From: Firmicutes bacterium UBA5286
GTDB taxonomy: Bacteria; Bacillota; Proteinivoracia; UBA4975
DNA length: 64,000 nucleotides
Assembly: GCA_002408465.1 (NCBI GenBank)
Contig: DHSM01000008.1
Coordinates: 19,041 to 83,040 of the forward strand
Reading direction: 5' to 3'
Part shown: one piece after another, positions 1 to 8,272 of the stretch
Layout: every line of letters begins with the position of its first letter
How positions within the stretch are numbered: the first letter of the stretch is position 1
The notes under the pieces: model-generated
Databases searched by the model: none
Told to the model about the DNA's origin: nothing
Seen by the model: only the letters and a program-made list of their open reading frames with translations
Program-made: the position numbers and the translations under genes

Positions 1-525
1 ACTTTGAATCCCTTAAAGCATGTGGACCCCATTGGCCTGTTGATGCTACTTATTGTCAAATTTGGCTGGGCAAAACCGGTACACGTCAATCCACTGTATT
101 TCAAAGGCGACCGCAGGCGGGGCATGCTCCTGGTGGCATTGGCCGGCCCCGGCATGAATTTTATTCTGGCAGTGCTGGCCGGCACCGCCTGGGCCCTTAG
201 TGTTGTTGCTTCCCTCAAGTGGGGAACGGCAGGGCATGCAATCCGGTTTTTTGAGTATTTGATGTTGTATAATGTGTACTTGGGCGTCTTCAACCTGCTG
301 CCCATTCCGCCTTTGGACGGGTCCAAGATTCTGATGAATATACTGCCTTCCCGCTATGCCGGGTTCTTCTACAAAATTGAACAGTATGGCTTTCTGATAT
401 TAATTTTGGTGCTGATGACAGGTTTATACCGGTATTTTCTCACCCCTGTGGCCAATGGAATATTCACAGGCATCTTCGCGCTAGCAGGTTTGATTCTGCG
501 CCTATTTCTGGGGGGTGCTGCATGA
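1..525 (+). CDS. Site-2 protease family (M50) membrane metallopeptidase, 3' part
   Basis: The reading frame is open from the first base, so the N-terminus, where the family's HExxH zinc site lies, is outside the window. What remains has the NPLKHVDPIG segment, several hydrophobic membrane segments, and a PPLDG motif near residue 100 that in M50 proteases supplies the third metal ligand. The family cleaves substrates within the membrane; the substrate is unknown. It overlaps scpA by four bases (ATGA), so the two are translationally coupled, an arrangement common in Clostridia. Confidence 0.85.
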   Translation, partial: TLNPLKHVDPIGLLMLLIVKFGWAKPVHVNPLYFKGDRRRGMLLVALAGPGMNFILAVLAGTAWALSVVASLKWGTAGHAIRFFEYLMLYNVYLGVFNLLPIPPLDGSKILMNILPSRYAGFFYKIEQYGFLILILVLMTGLYRYFLTPVANGIFTGIFALAGLILRLFLGGAA

Positions 526-1268
526 AATCTCAACAACTGTCCCAGGCTGGCTCCAGGCCCGTTGTCCAGGTCATCTTGCCGGTATTTGAAGGTCCCTTTG
601 ATTTGCTGATTTACCTGGTGGAACGGGACAAGCTAGATATTTACAGCATTGCTATTGCGGACATTACCAGCAGTTATTTGGAAAACTTAAGCCTGGTTGA
701 ATTCGACCCTGAGCTGGCCAGCGATTTTATCTATATGGCCGCCTATTTGCTTGAACTGAAGTCCCGGTCGCTTCTGCCCCGGGTAGAGCGGGAGCAGCTG
801 GCTGATGAACCTGATCCCCGCCAGGAACTAATCATGCGCCTAGTGGAATACAAGCGCTTTAAAGAACTGGCGGGGCAATTGGAGACGATGATCACCCTTG
901 AAAACTATGACTATACTCGGCAGCCCACCCTGCCCCTAGAATCCGGCACCCGGACCCTGGCGCCTTTGTCCCTGGACAATTTGTTTTCCGCCTTTGCCCG
1001 TGCCCTGGAAAACAGCCGTGTTGAAGTCCGCAAACTGGCGGTTAATGGTGTTCCCATTGAGGAAAAACTGGGGGATCTAAGAAAAAGACTGGCTGCAGGT
1101 TCTGCAGGCTTTGCTGAATTGACCCGGGGGCAGGGATTGCAGGAAATTATCGTGACCTTTTTGGCGGTCTTGGAACTGGTGCGGCTGGGGGAAGCTGTAG
1201 TCTTTCAGGAGAAGGTATTTGCACCTATTATTATTGAATCAGCAGCAAAGGATGGTCGGGATGCATGA
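522..1268 (+). CDS. scpA: Segregation and condensation protein A
   Basis: This is the kleisin subunit of the bacterial SMC condensin, which bridges the Smc heads and binds ScpB to organise and segregate the chromosome. The 248-residue protein has the typical kleisin start (FEGPFDLLIYLVERDKLDIYSI) and a C-terminal winged helix (about 170-240) ending in FLAVLELVRLG. The ATG overlaps the upstream protease stop, and the gene's end overlaps scpB by eight bases, giving a tightly coupled operon. Confidence 0.95.
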   Translation: MKSQQLSQAGSRPVVQVILPVFEGPFDLLIYLVERDKLDIYSIAIADITSSYLENLSLVEFDPELASDFIYMAAYLLELKSRSLLPRVEREQLADEPDPRQELIMRLVEYKRFKELAGQLETMITLENYDYTRQPTLPLESGTRTLAPLSLDNLFSAFARALENSRVEVRKLAVNGVPIEEKLGDLRKRLAAGSAGFAELTRGQGLQEIIVTFLAVLELVRLGEAVVFQEKVFAPIIIESAAKDGRDA

Positions 1269-1761
1269 TTATAATTCAATAGCCGCTTTGGAGGCGGTTT
1301 TGTTTGCCAGCGGCGATGCAGTTGCTCTGGACAAACTCTGCTGGGTTTTCGAGGTGACAGAGCTGCAGCTCAGTCAGTGGCTGGACCAGCTGGAAACAGA
1401 TTTAGCCGGCAGGGGCATTCGCCTCATTCGCTCTGAAGGGGCAGTGCAGATGGCTGTTGACAGGAAATATAATGCTTATATAGAGCGCCTGACAGATGAC
1501 CTCAGGCCCAGCCGCTTGTCCGCTCCTACCCTGGAAACTCTGGCCATTATTGCCTACCGTCAGCCTGTAACGCGGCCCGAGATTGAAGATGTTCGCGGGG
1601 TCAAGGTGGAAAAGGCCCTGAACACCTTGTTAGCCTATGACATGATTACTGAAGTTGGCAGGCGGGAGACCACCGGTCGGCCAATTCTATACGGCACCAC
1701 TGAAGAATTCCTGCGCCATTTTGGCATCCGGGATTTGTCAGAGTTGCCCGAACTGAAATAA
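1261..1761 (+). CDS. scpB: Segregation and condensation protein B
   Basis: ScpB dimers bind ScpA in the SMC condensin complex. The 166-residue protein starts MHDYNSIAALEAVLFAS, which matches the family start, so I use the ATG at 1261 rather than in-frame codons upstream. Two winged-helix domains are visible; the second contains LETLAIIAYRQPVTRPEIEDVRG (about 85-107) and the family C-terminal GRPILYGTTEEFLRHFG. It overlaps scpA by eight bases and ends in an intrinsic terminator. Confidence 0.95.
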   Translation: MHDYNSIAALEAVLFASGDAVALDKLCWVFEVTELQLSQWLDQLETDLAGRGIRLIRSEGAVQMAVDRKYNAYIERLTDDLRPSRLSAPTLETLAIIAYRQPVTRPEIEDVRGVKVEKALNTLLAYDMITEVGRRETTGRPILYGTTEEFLRHFGIRDLSELPELK

Positions 1762-1781
1762 CAGCCTCAGGGCTGTTTTTA
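1760..1781 (+). terminator. Intrinsic terminator after scpB
   Basis: A hairpin ACAGCC-TCA-GGGCTGT followed by a T run overlaps the scpB stop codon. It would end the protease-scpA-scpB transcript. Confidence 0.75.
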
Positions 1782-1848
1782 ATTTTGCCCTCGGCGAACA
1801 GGCATTTCTGAATTCCTGTTGGACATACTAATTTTGTGGTGAGGTCTG

Positions 1849-2559
1849 ATGCTGTATGGTTTCCTGACGGTGTTGGGGATTATTTTAATCTTATTTTTCC
1901 TGCCCGTTCGCTTGTGGCTGGATTACAGGCACAGAGGGAAGACTGAAGACAGTTTGCTGGTGCAGTTCAGCATGCTCGCGGGGCTGATTAACTACTCGGT
2001 GGAGGTGCCGGTAATCAGCACCTCTGACAGAGGCCTGGCCCTGGGAGCGAAAACCGCAAGCAAAAATAAACGCATAAAGCTTTCCATTCCCTCCCCGGAT
2101 AAGTTTGGCCAGTACTGGCGGCAGTATAATGAGCTGCGGCGTTCCCTGAAAAGGATTATCCGGTCTTTCCGCAACAATCTCAGGGTCCGGACTTTCGTAT
2201 GGCAGACAGAATTAGGCATGGCAGACAGCGACCGCCTGGCCATTCTCACCGGCAGTCTCTGGGCAGTAAAAGGCATGGTCTGTGCAGGTCTTCACTGCTT
2301 GTTTACTTTCTCCGCTCCGCCGGTAATCAGAGTTTTCCCCCGCTTCAACCGCAACTGTTTTCGCATGGCCTTTTCTTGCATATTGGAATTTCCCCTGGGC
2401 TATGCTATAATTACAGCCTTTTTAGTCGGATACCAGGCCATTAAACTTAAACTGAAAAGAAGGGGTGAAAAAATTGACAGAACATCCAATTCAGGGTCTG
2501 ATGAAGACAGCCATGGAAAGTATCAGGGAAATGGTAGATGTGAATACAGTAATCGGTGA
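1849..2559 (+). CDS. DUF2953 domain-containing protein (YtfI-like)
   Basis: A 236-residue protein with one N-terminal membrane segment (about 4-22) followed by a basic, soluble region. In Bacillus and Clostridia a DUF2953 protein (YtfI) commonly precedes ytfJ/gerW, as here; its function is not known. The frame runs 86 bases into gerW, adding a charged, low-complexity tail that looks unlike the rest of the protein. Either the ancestral stop was lost or the overlap is used for coupling. The start is the ATG after GTGAGG. Confidence 0.7.
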   Translation: MLYGFLTVLGIILILFFLPVRLWLDYRHRGKTEDSLLVQFSMLAGLINYSVEVPVISTSDRGLALGAKTASKNKRIKLSIPSPDKFGQYWRQYNELRRSLKRIIRSFRNNLRVRTFVWQTELGMADSDRLAILTGSLWAVKGMVCAGLHCLFTFSAPPVIRVFPRFNRNCFRMAFSCILEFPLGYAIITAFLVGYQAIKLKLKRRGEKIDRTSNSGSDEDSHGKYQGNGRCEYSNR

Positions 2560-2947
2560 TGCAGTGGAGGCCCCCGATGGCAGTGTTATTATTCCAGTGT
2601 CCCGGGTGGGTTTGGGTTTTGCCGCAGGGGGCAGCGAATTTGGCGTTCCCAAAGAGACTGACCTCCCCTTTGGGGGCGGCAGCGGCGCCGGAGTTTCTGT
2701 GCAGCCCGTTGGCTTCCTGGTGGTTGGCCAGGGAGCGGTGCGTCTGTTGCCCGTCAGCCAGGGGGCCATTTTTGACCGGTTGGTGGACCTAGTGCCCCAG
2801 CTGGTGGAAAAAATGCAGGAGACATTCAGCAATGGCAACGGCGCCCATGACAGCCGGCAAAACTTGCTGAACAGGCAACAGCAGCTGGAAAGACAAGTAG
2901 CCGAACTCCAAAATCAAATAAAGCAAAGAACCAATCCCCCCTTATAA
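2474..2947 (+). CDS. gerW: GerW family sporulation protein (YtfJ)
   Basis: YtfJ/GerW is a forespore protein needed for proper germination in Bacillus. The family block (EHPIQGLMKTAMESI, then a glycine-rich FGGGSGAG segment at about 70) is clear. I choose the TTG at 2474 (M-T-E-H-P-I-Q-G), preceded by AGGGGTG with good spacing; a GTG at 2465 lies inside that ribosome binding site and is less likely. The C-terminus is a glutamine-rich coiled coil. The next genes (dacB-like, spmA, spmB) are also spore genes. Confidence 0.88.
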   Translation: MTEHPIQGLMKTAMESIREMVDVNTVIGDAVEAPDGSVIIPVSRVGLGFAAGGSEFGVPKETDLPFGGGSGAGVSVQPVGFLVVGQGAVRLLPVSQGAIFDRLVDLVPQLVEKMQETFSNGNGAHDSRQNLLNRQQQLERQVAELQNQIKQRTNPPL

Positions 2948-2960
2948 GGGGATTTTCTTT
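2933..2960 (+). terminator. Intrinsic terminator after gerW
   Basis: The arms AATCCCC and GGGGATT flank an AT-rich loop and are followed by TTTTCTTTT; the hairpin overlaps the gerW stop codon. Confidence 0.7.
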
Positions 2961-3017
2961 TGCCTGTCTTCATAATCCCTTTGCCTCGGTGAATATAATT
3001 ACCCGGGGGAGGAAGAT

Positions 3018-4154
3018 ATGAAAAACATAATAATTGCCTTGGTAATTTTGCTCTTGTTTCCAATGGCGGCTTTTGCCCAGGCTGACCCCGTCAGGGAGCC
3101 GGAATCTATCAGCGCAGCCTCTGCAATTCTGATCGAGACTGGTTCCGGGCGGGTGCTGTATGAGCACAATGCCCATCAGGAACGGCCCATTGCCAGCACC
3201 ACAAAGATAATGACGGCACTGGTGGCCACAGAACTGAGCAGACCTGAAGAAGTCCTCAGTGTGCAAGCTGACTGTGTCAAGATAGAGGGCACTTCTCTGT
3301 ATTTAGATGAGAATGAACAGCTGACCATGCTTGACATGCTCTATGGACTGATATTGCGGTCTGGCAATGACGCAGCCGCCGCCATCGCTAAATATGTAGG
3401 CGGGGATATCAGCCATTTTGTCAGCCTCATGAATCAGCGGGCTTGGCAACTGGGGATGTATAATACCAGCTTTGGCAACCCCCATGGCCTTGATAATAGC
3501 CAGCACTACAGCACTGCTCATGATATGGCCTTGCTGGGGGCAGCGTTTTTAAAAATTCCCCTGCTCCGGCAGATATGTATTGCTGAAGAATATATTTCCC
3601 GGGAACTGACCAGCGGCCGAGTAAGACTGTTTATCAACAATAACAAGCTTTTGGCCCGAGATCCCAGGGCCTGCGGCATCAAAATCGGCTGGACGGAAAA
3701 GGCCGGCCGCTGTCTGGTGGCGGCGGCCAGGGCGGGGGAAATGGAGCTGGTGGCAGTGGTTTTGGCTGCGCCGGATCTGTACACCGACGTAAGCAAGCTC
3801 TTTGATTATGGCTTTAGCAGCTTGAGCATTCAGGAGCTGGTCCCCCAGGGCAAAGTAATGGCAGTATTGCCCGTTGACCAGGGAGAGGCCCAGCGGGTAG
3901 CTGTGGCATCCGCCGGGCCCGTCCGCTACCCGGTTTTTCCCGGGGAGACCCTGTCCTTTACCACCCAGGTGCAGGTGCCGGCAAAGTTGAGTGCGCCAGT
4001 GCGAAGCGGTCAGCCGGTAGGCACGGCCCTGGTCAGGGTGGATGGCGGCTGGACAGCAGAGATTGAGTTGGTAGCTGTTTCCGCTGTTGAGAAAAAAGCT
4101 GGAATAGCAACCCGTCTATTCGAGCTGGTGAGGGGATGGTGGCATGATCAATAA
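3018..4154 (+). CDS. D-alanyl-D-alanine carboxypeptidase, DacB/DacF type (S11)
   Basis: A penicillin-binding protein that trims the terminal D-Ala from peptidoglycan stem peptides, probably in the spore cortex given the adjacent spmA and spmB. The 378-residue protein has a signal peptide (MKNIIIALVILLLFPMAAFA), the SxxK serine in STTK (about residue 60), SGN (about 115), and a C-terminal beta domain. The third motif, normally KTG, reads KIG (in CGIKIGWTEKAG); Thr is usual. It has a strong GGGGGAGG ribosome binding site and overlaps spmA by 11 bases. B. subtilis has the equivalent order dacB-spmA-spmB. Confidence 0.9.
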   Translation: MKNIIIALVILLLFPMAAFAQADPVREPESISAASAILIETGSGRVLYEHNAHQERPIASTTKIMTALVATELSRPEEVLSVQADCVKIEGTSLYLDENEQLTMLDMLYGLILRSGNDAAAAIAKYVGGDISHFVSLMNQRAWQLGMYNTSFGNPHGLDNSQHYSTAHDMALLGAAFLKIPLLRQICIAEEYISRELTSGRVRLFINNNKLLARDPRACGIKIGWTEKAGRCLVAAARAGEMELVAVVLAAPDLYTDVSKLFDYGFSSLSIQELVPQGKVMAVLPVDQGEAQRVAVASAGPVRYPVFPGETLSFTTQVQVPAKLSAPVRSGQPVGTALVRVDGGWTAEIELVAVSAVEKKAGIATRLFELVRGWWHDQ

Positions 4155-4740
4155 ATTTTGGCTTTTTTTTATCATATTCGGCATGATCGTAGCGGCCGCT
4201 ACCGGCAATATGGGCAAGCTTACTCAAGTAATCCTCGACAGCGCCCAGCGGGGGGTGAGCATATCCCTGGGCCTGGTGGCAATACTGACGTTTTGGCTGG
4301 GCATGATGAAAATTATCGAAAGGTCGGGGCTCACGAGTATTCTGGTCAGGGCACTGCGGCCGGTGGCAAAATTTCTTTTTCCCTCTGTGCCCCTGGACCA
4401 TCCGGCAATGAGTTCAATTCTTATGACTATGAGCGCCGACATGCTGGGCATGGGCAGCGCTGCCACCCCTATTGGCCTTCAGGCTATGAAGCAATTGCAG
4501 GAGCTTAATCCCGACAAGGAAACGGCCTCGCCGGCTATGTGCACATTTTTGGCCATGAACACATCCAGCATTACCTTTATTCCCACCACAATCATTGCCC
4601 TGCGGGCCGCTTCAGGTTCCCTGAATCCAACGATGATCATCCCCACGGCTTTGGTGGCTACCTGCGCCTCCTTTTTCGCCGCCATCAGTCTTGACCGCTT
4701 CTTCCGCTATCTCCAGACCAGGCGGGGCAATAATGACTGA
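4144..4740 (+). CDS. spmA: Spore maturation protein A
   Basis: SpmA is a multi-pass membrane protein of the nucleoside-recognition (Gate) family. With SpmB it is needed for normal spore core dehydration and heat resistance in Bacillus. At 198 residues it has the usual length, several hydrophobic segments, and the family stretch GMGSAATPIGLQAM (about 100-113). It overlaps the carboxypeptidase upstream and spmB downstream, so the three are one coupled operon. Confidence 0.93.
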   Translation: MINKFWLFFIIFGMIVAAATGNMGKLTQVILDSAQRGVSISLGLVAILTFWLGMMKIIERSGLTSILVRALRPVAKFLFPSVPLDHPAMSSILMTMSADMLGMGSAATPIGLQAMKQLQELNPDKETASPAMCTFLAMNTSSITFIPTTIIALRAASGSLNPTMIIPTALVATCASFFAAISLDRFFRYLQTRRGNND

Positions 4741-5266
4741 GATCATGAACGCAGTGTCAGCTTGGGCAATTCCTGTCCTGGTGGTTGTGGTAGTGGCCTA
4801 TGCTGCCTGGAAGCGGATTCCAGTCTTTGAGACCTTTGTTGAGGGGGGCAAGGAGGGATTTGCCATCGCTATTAACCTCATCCCATACATGGTCGCCATG
4901 CTGGTTGGCTTAGGGATTTTTCGGGAATCCGGGGCCTTTGACCTCTTCGTCCAGCTGCTGAAACCCATTACCAGCCTGGCGGGAATTCCCGGGGAAGTCC
5001 TGCCCCTGGCAATCATGCGTCCCATTTCCGGCAACGGGGCTTTAGCCATTGTGGCTGAAACCATGCAGCGCTATGGACCCGACTCCCTGATTAGTCTAAT
5101 CGCCTGCACCATGCAGGGCAGCACCGACACCACATTTTATATTCTGACGGTGTACTTCGGTTCTGTGGGCGTCCGCAATGCCCGCTATTCCCTAAAGGTA
5201 GGCCTGCTGGCGGATATTACCGGGTTTATTGTATCGGTGCTGATTTGCAACCTGATATTTGGGTAG
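4733..5266 (+). CDS. spmB: Spore maturation protein B
   Basis: The partner of SpmA, also of the Gate/nucleoside-recognition membrane family. The protein begins MTEIMNAVSAWAIPVLV at the ATG at 4733, which overlaps the spmA stop by eight bases. It has about five membrane segments and the family motif MRPISGNGALAI (about 100-111), followed by CTMQGSTDTTFYIL. It is the last gene of the spore operon. Confidence 0.93.
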   Translation: MTEIMNAVSAWAIPVLVVVVVAYAAWKRIPVFETFVEGGKEGFAIAINLIPYMVAMLVGLGIFRESGAFDLFVQLLKPITSLAGIPGEVLPLAIMRPISGNGALAIVAETMQRYGPDSLISLIACTMQGSTDTTFYILTVYFGSVGVRNARYSLKVGLLADITGFIVSVLICNLIFG

Positions 5267-5278
5267 ACCGCCAGGAAG

Positions 5279-5307
5279 TTTGCTAAAGCTTGGAAATTTG
5301 GTATAAT
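5279..5307 (+). promoter_or_regulatory. Possible promoter for the NiCo riboswitch transcript
   Basis: A perfect TATAAT at 5302-5307 has a poor -35 (TTTGCT, 5279-5284) at 17-base spacing. It would start a leader about 100 bases ahead of the riboswitch. Confidence 0.4.
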
Positions 5308-5414
5308 CGAATGACAATATGTATTGACTCTGCCCTGCTTCTCTTGGTCTGACCAGGAGCCAGCTGGGATTTTGGCGCATATGTTATTATTGGACCACTT
5401 AAGCACAATCAAAG

Positions 5415-5516
5415 ATTAAATCTGAGCAGGCGATGAACCCCTTTGGTTCATGGGGCCGGGCCGCATTGGCTGCGGCAGCAGATGTCCGAATGGCACATCT
5501 GTGGGACAGTAAATGT
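5415..5516 (+). promoter_or_regulatory. NiCo (czcD-type) riboswitch, cobalt/nickel sensing
   Basis: The leader carries the conserved modules of the NiCo aptamer in order: CTGAGCAGG (5422-5430), a first hairpin GATGAACC/GGTTCATG, the GGGCCGGGCCGC junction, a second hairpin closing with GCGGC, a third hairpin GATGT/ACATC (5481-5499), and the closing GGGACAGT (5503-5510). This family binds Co2+ or Ni2+ cooperatively and switches on metal-export genes. The gene that follows is a cation diffusion facilitator, which fits. The next entry describes the competing terminator. Confidence 0.93.
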
Positions 5517-5535
5517 TTCCATAGGTGTGCTTTTT
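5493..5535 (+). terminator. Riboswitch-controlled intrinsic terminator
   Basis: Bases 5493-5504 (GCACATCTGTGG) pair with 5519-5530 (CCATAGGTGTGC) over 12 bp including two G-U pairs, followed by five T. The left arm reuses bases that the metal-bound aptamer needs for its third hairpin and its GGGACAG closing strand. The two folds are therefore mutually exclusive: metal bound lets transcription continue, metal free terminates. Confidence 0.85.
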
Positions 5536-5581
5536 CATATCTTCCAGGGGGTTAATCCACAACAACCGTTAGGAGGCAGAT

Positions 5582-6460
5582 ATGGAGAAGCGTAATAATC
5601 TGCAGATAGCCCTAAGGGTTTCTGCTGTCAGCATTGTCTGGAATGTAATTTTGTCAGTCTTTAAACTTTTCGCCGGGATAATGGCAAAATCCAATGCAAT
5701 GGTTTCTGACTCTTTTCACAGCATATCTGATGTCCTCAGCACCATTGTGGTTATTATCGGCGTCAAAATCGCCAGCAAGAAATCCGATAATCAGCATCAG
5801 TACGGACATGAACGCATGGAATGTGTGGCGGCAATTCTGCTGGCGGGCATTTTGTGCGCCATAGGCATCGGGATTGGTTACGCAGGCATTGTCAAGATAA
5901 TCAGGAGTCCGGCCGACACCCAAAATATTCCCGGTTCTTTGGCCTTAATCGCCGCGGTTGTTTCAATTGTCGTCAAAGAGGGGATGTTTTGGTACACCTG
6001 CCGTGGGGCAAAGAAAATTAGTTCCGGGGCTCTCATGGCAGATGCGTGGCATCACCGTTCTGACGCATTATCCTCGGTAGGAAGTTTTGCCGGCATCCTG
6101 GGGGCCCGCCTTGGATTCCCCATTTTGGACCCTGTTGCCAGCGTGGTCATTTGTATTTTTATCGTCAAAGCCTCTTTAAATATTTTTATCGATTCCATTG
6201 GCAAGATGGTTGATAAAGCCTGTGATGAACCAGTGGTGGCAGAAATTAATACGGTCATTGCGGCTGAAGAGGATGTGCTGGCAATCGACAAACTGAAGAC
6301 AAGGCTGTTCGGCGACAAAATCTATGTAGATGTGGAAATCAGCGTCAATGGCAGCGCCACCCTTGCCGAAGCACACGCCATTGCCCACCGAGTACATGAC
6401 GCAATCGAAGGACATTTTCCTAAAGTCAAGCATTGCATGGTCCATGTCAACCCCTTGTAG
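5582..6460 (+). CDS. Cation diffusion facilitator (CDF) metal exporter
   Basis: A 292-residue CDF transporter with six predicted membrane helices. The metal-site residues are visible as SDSFHS (about 42-47) and the paired ADAWHHRSDALSS in helix V (about 153-165), with HxxxD spacing typical of CDFs. The C-terminal cytoplasmic domain follows the membrane part. It exports divalent cations by proton exchange. The NiCo riboswitch upstream predicts Co2+/Ni2+ as inducers and probable substrates. The start is the ATG after TTAGGAGGC. Confidence 0.92.
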   Translation: MEKRNNLQIALRVSAVSIVWNVILSVFKLFAGIMAKSNAMVSDSFHSISDVLSTIVVIIGVKIASKKSDNQHQYGHERMECVAAILLAGILCAIGIGIGYAGIVKIIRSPADTQNIPGSLALIAAVVSIVVKEGMFWYTCRGAKKISSGALMADAWHHRSDALSSVGSFAGILGARLGFPILDPVASVVICIFIVKASLNIFIDSIGKMVDKACDEPVVAEINTVIAAEEDVLAIDKLKTRLFGDKIYVDVEISVNGSATLAEAHAIAHRVHDAIEGHFPKVKHCMVHVNPL

Positions 6461-6520
6461 AGATTATCTGAAGAGGAGAACGGATTTTCCGTGGGCAGCC
6501 CCCTGGAGATTTAATTCAGT

Positions 6521-6547
6521 CAGCCTTGGTTTTCTAAGGCTGTTTTT
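6521..6547 (+). terminator. Intrinsic terminator after the CDF gene
   Basis: CAGCCTT and AAGGCTG form a stem around TGGTTTTCT, with a TTTTT tail. Confidence 0.8.
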
Positions 6548-6639
6548 ATGCCGGCAAGGTTTTTGTCTAAGGGGCAGGGTTTTGATATAATTAACCAAGA
6601 TGTTTTTGTCTTAAGAGGCATTGAAAGGGAGGGAAAGGC

Positions 6640-7455
6640 ATGGTGAGGATTGTCACTGATTCGGCAGCGGATTTGCCCCGGGAATTGGCAGAACAGCTGG
6701 GTATAATCATTGTGCCCATCCGGGTCATTCTTGGAGCGGCCAGCTTCAGAGATGGCATCGATCTGCCACCTGGAGATTTTTCCGCCAAGCTTGGCGCCGG
6801 CAATATGCCCGCTACCTCTCAGCCCTCTCCCTGGGATTTCAAAAAAGTTTTTTTAAATCTAACCAACCAAGGAGAAGAGGTGCTTTGTCTATCTTTGTCA
6901 GCCGGTTTGAGCGGCACTTGCCACAGCGCTTCAATCGCCGCCAGCCAAACTGGCGGAAAAATCCGGATTGTTGATTCGCAGCTGGTGTCTGCCGGCCAGG
7001 GTTTGCTTGTCACACGGGCAGCAGCCCTGGCTGCAGAAGGTTATGATCTAGACCAGCTTGCCCACTGGGTCAATGAAGAAAAAAAGCGCATCCAAGTTTA
7101 TGCGGCCTTGGACAACGTTGAACCCATTGTCCGGGGAGGCAGGACCAGCCTTTTTGCCCGCCACGCCGCTGGCAGAGCTGGAATCAAGCTGATTTTTACC
7201 TTTAATCAGCAGGGGGGAATCCAGATTCTTGAGCGAGTTAGGGGGCGCAAGCCCTCCTTGGATCGGCTGACAGAACTGCTGGTAGAAAAAGCCTGCACGC
7301 AAGTTGCCCTGGTCCACGTTGATTGCAGCAGCGAAGCGGGTATGGTCGCCCGCAGCATTGCCGAGCGATGCCGGGCAAAGATTACCTATGTCCAGGAGGC
7401 AGGCGCTACAGTGCGTACTTATGCAGGCCGGGGCGCAGTAATTGCCGCCGGTTAA
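6640..7455 (+). CDS. DegV family protein (fatty-acid binding, FakB-like)
   Basis: DegV/FakB proteins bind single fatty acids and present them to the FakA kinase. The 271-residue protein begins VRIVTDSAADLP, has the ligand-site TSQPSP (about 55-60) and LSLSAGLSGT (about 86-95), and a C-terminal domain with H-x-D. No fakA is next to it. The start is the ATG after GGGAGGG. It is a single-gene unit between hairpins. Confidence 0.9.
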   Translation: MVRIVTDSAADLPRELAEQLGIIIVPIRVILGAASFRDGIDLPPGDFSAKLGAGNMPATSQPSPWDFKKVFLNLTNQGEEVLCLSLSAGLSGTCHSASIAASQTGGKIRIVDSQLVSAGQGLLVTRAAALAAEGYDLDQLAHWVNEEKKRIQVYAALDNVEPIVRGGRTSLFARHAAGRAGIKLIFTFNQQGGIQILERVRGRKPSLDRLTELLVEKACTQVALVHVDCSSEAGMVARSIAERCRAKITYVQEAGATVRTYAGRGAVIAAG

Positions 7456-7480
7456 ACTCACAGTCAGCTGTGGGTTTGTC
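7454..7480 (+). terminator. Hairpin after degV, possible terminator
   Basis: AAACTCACAG and CTGTGGGTTT form a good stem, but the T run after it is short, so termination may be weak. Confidence 0.5.
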
Positions 7481-7505
7481 ATTGCCAGTGAAAGGGAGTG
7501 AAAAA

Positions 7506-8240
7506 ATGGAACGTCTGCAGAAAGTCCTGGCCGCCGCAGGGGTGGCCTCCCGGCGAAAGTGCGAGGAAATAATCGCCGCCGGCCGGGTCAGCGTCAACGG
7601 CCAAATTGTTACCGCCCAGGGTTTCAAGGTTGGTCCGGTTGATCAGGTATCCCTGGACGGCAAACCAGTGGAGAAGGCTGAAACCCATGTGTACTATCTT
7701 TTAAACAAGCCCGCAGGGTTGATCACAACAGTTACAGATACCCACGGCCGCCCAACCGTTATGGATTTGGTGCCTAAGCAGCCCCGGGTCTACCCTGTGG
7801 GCAGGCTGGATTTGGATACCGAGGGTCTGTTGCTGCTGACCAATGACGGCGAGTTGACCAATTCCCTGCTGCACCCCTCCCGGGAAGTGGAAAAGGTTTA
7901 CCGGGCAGTGGCCGCAGGCCAGGTGACCGATGCAGATTTGGCCCGGTTAGCTGCCGGCGTTGAGCTGGAGGACGGCTTGACTGCCCCGGCGGCGGTCAAG
8001 CTGACAGAGAGAACCCCCCGGCGGACGGTGCTGGAAATAACAATTCACGAGGGGCGAAAGCGCCAGGTCAAGCGCATGTTTCTGGCTGTAGGGCACAAGG
8101 TTTCGCATCTTGAACGTATTCGCTTCGCCTTCCTGACCTTGTCGGGGCTGGAACGGGGGAAATACAGAAATTTAACCAGCCAGGAGATTCAGGGGTTAAA
8201 AAATCTTCCCAAAAAAAGAGGACTTCCCAGAGATAAATAG
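7506..8240 (+). CDS. rluB: Ribosomal large-subunit pseudouridine synthase, RluB/RsuA family
   Basis: The enzyme isomerises a uridine in rRNA to pseudouridine. The 244-residue protein has an N-terminal S4 RNA-binding domain (MERLQKVLAAAGVASRRKCEE, about 1-60). The catalytic domain carries the family motif GRLDLDTEGLLLLTNDG (about 100-116), whose Asp is the nucleophile. The ATG at 7506 follows AGGGAGTG and matches the family start; the open frame continues upstream only as read-through. Confidence 0.92.
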   Translation: MERLQKVLAAAGVASRRKCEEIIAAGRVSVNGQIVTAQGFKVGPVDQVSLDGKPVEKAETHVYYLLNKPAGLITTVTDTHGRPTVMDLVPKQPRVYPVGRLDLDTEGLLLLTNDGELTNSLLHPSREVEKVYRAVAAGQVTDADLARLAAGVELEDGLTAPAAVKLTERTPRRTVLEITIHEGRKRQVKRMFLAVGHKVSHLERIRFAFLTLSGLERGKYRNLTSQEIQGLKNLPKKRGLPRDK

Positions 8241-8272
8241 TATAATATAGTTGTGGATTTTTCTTAAATAGT

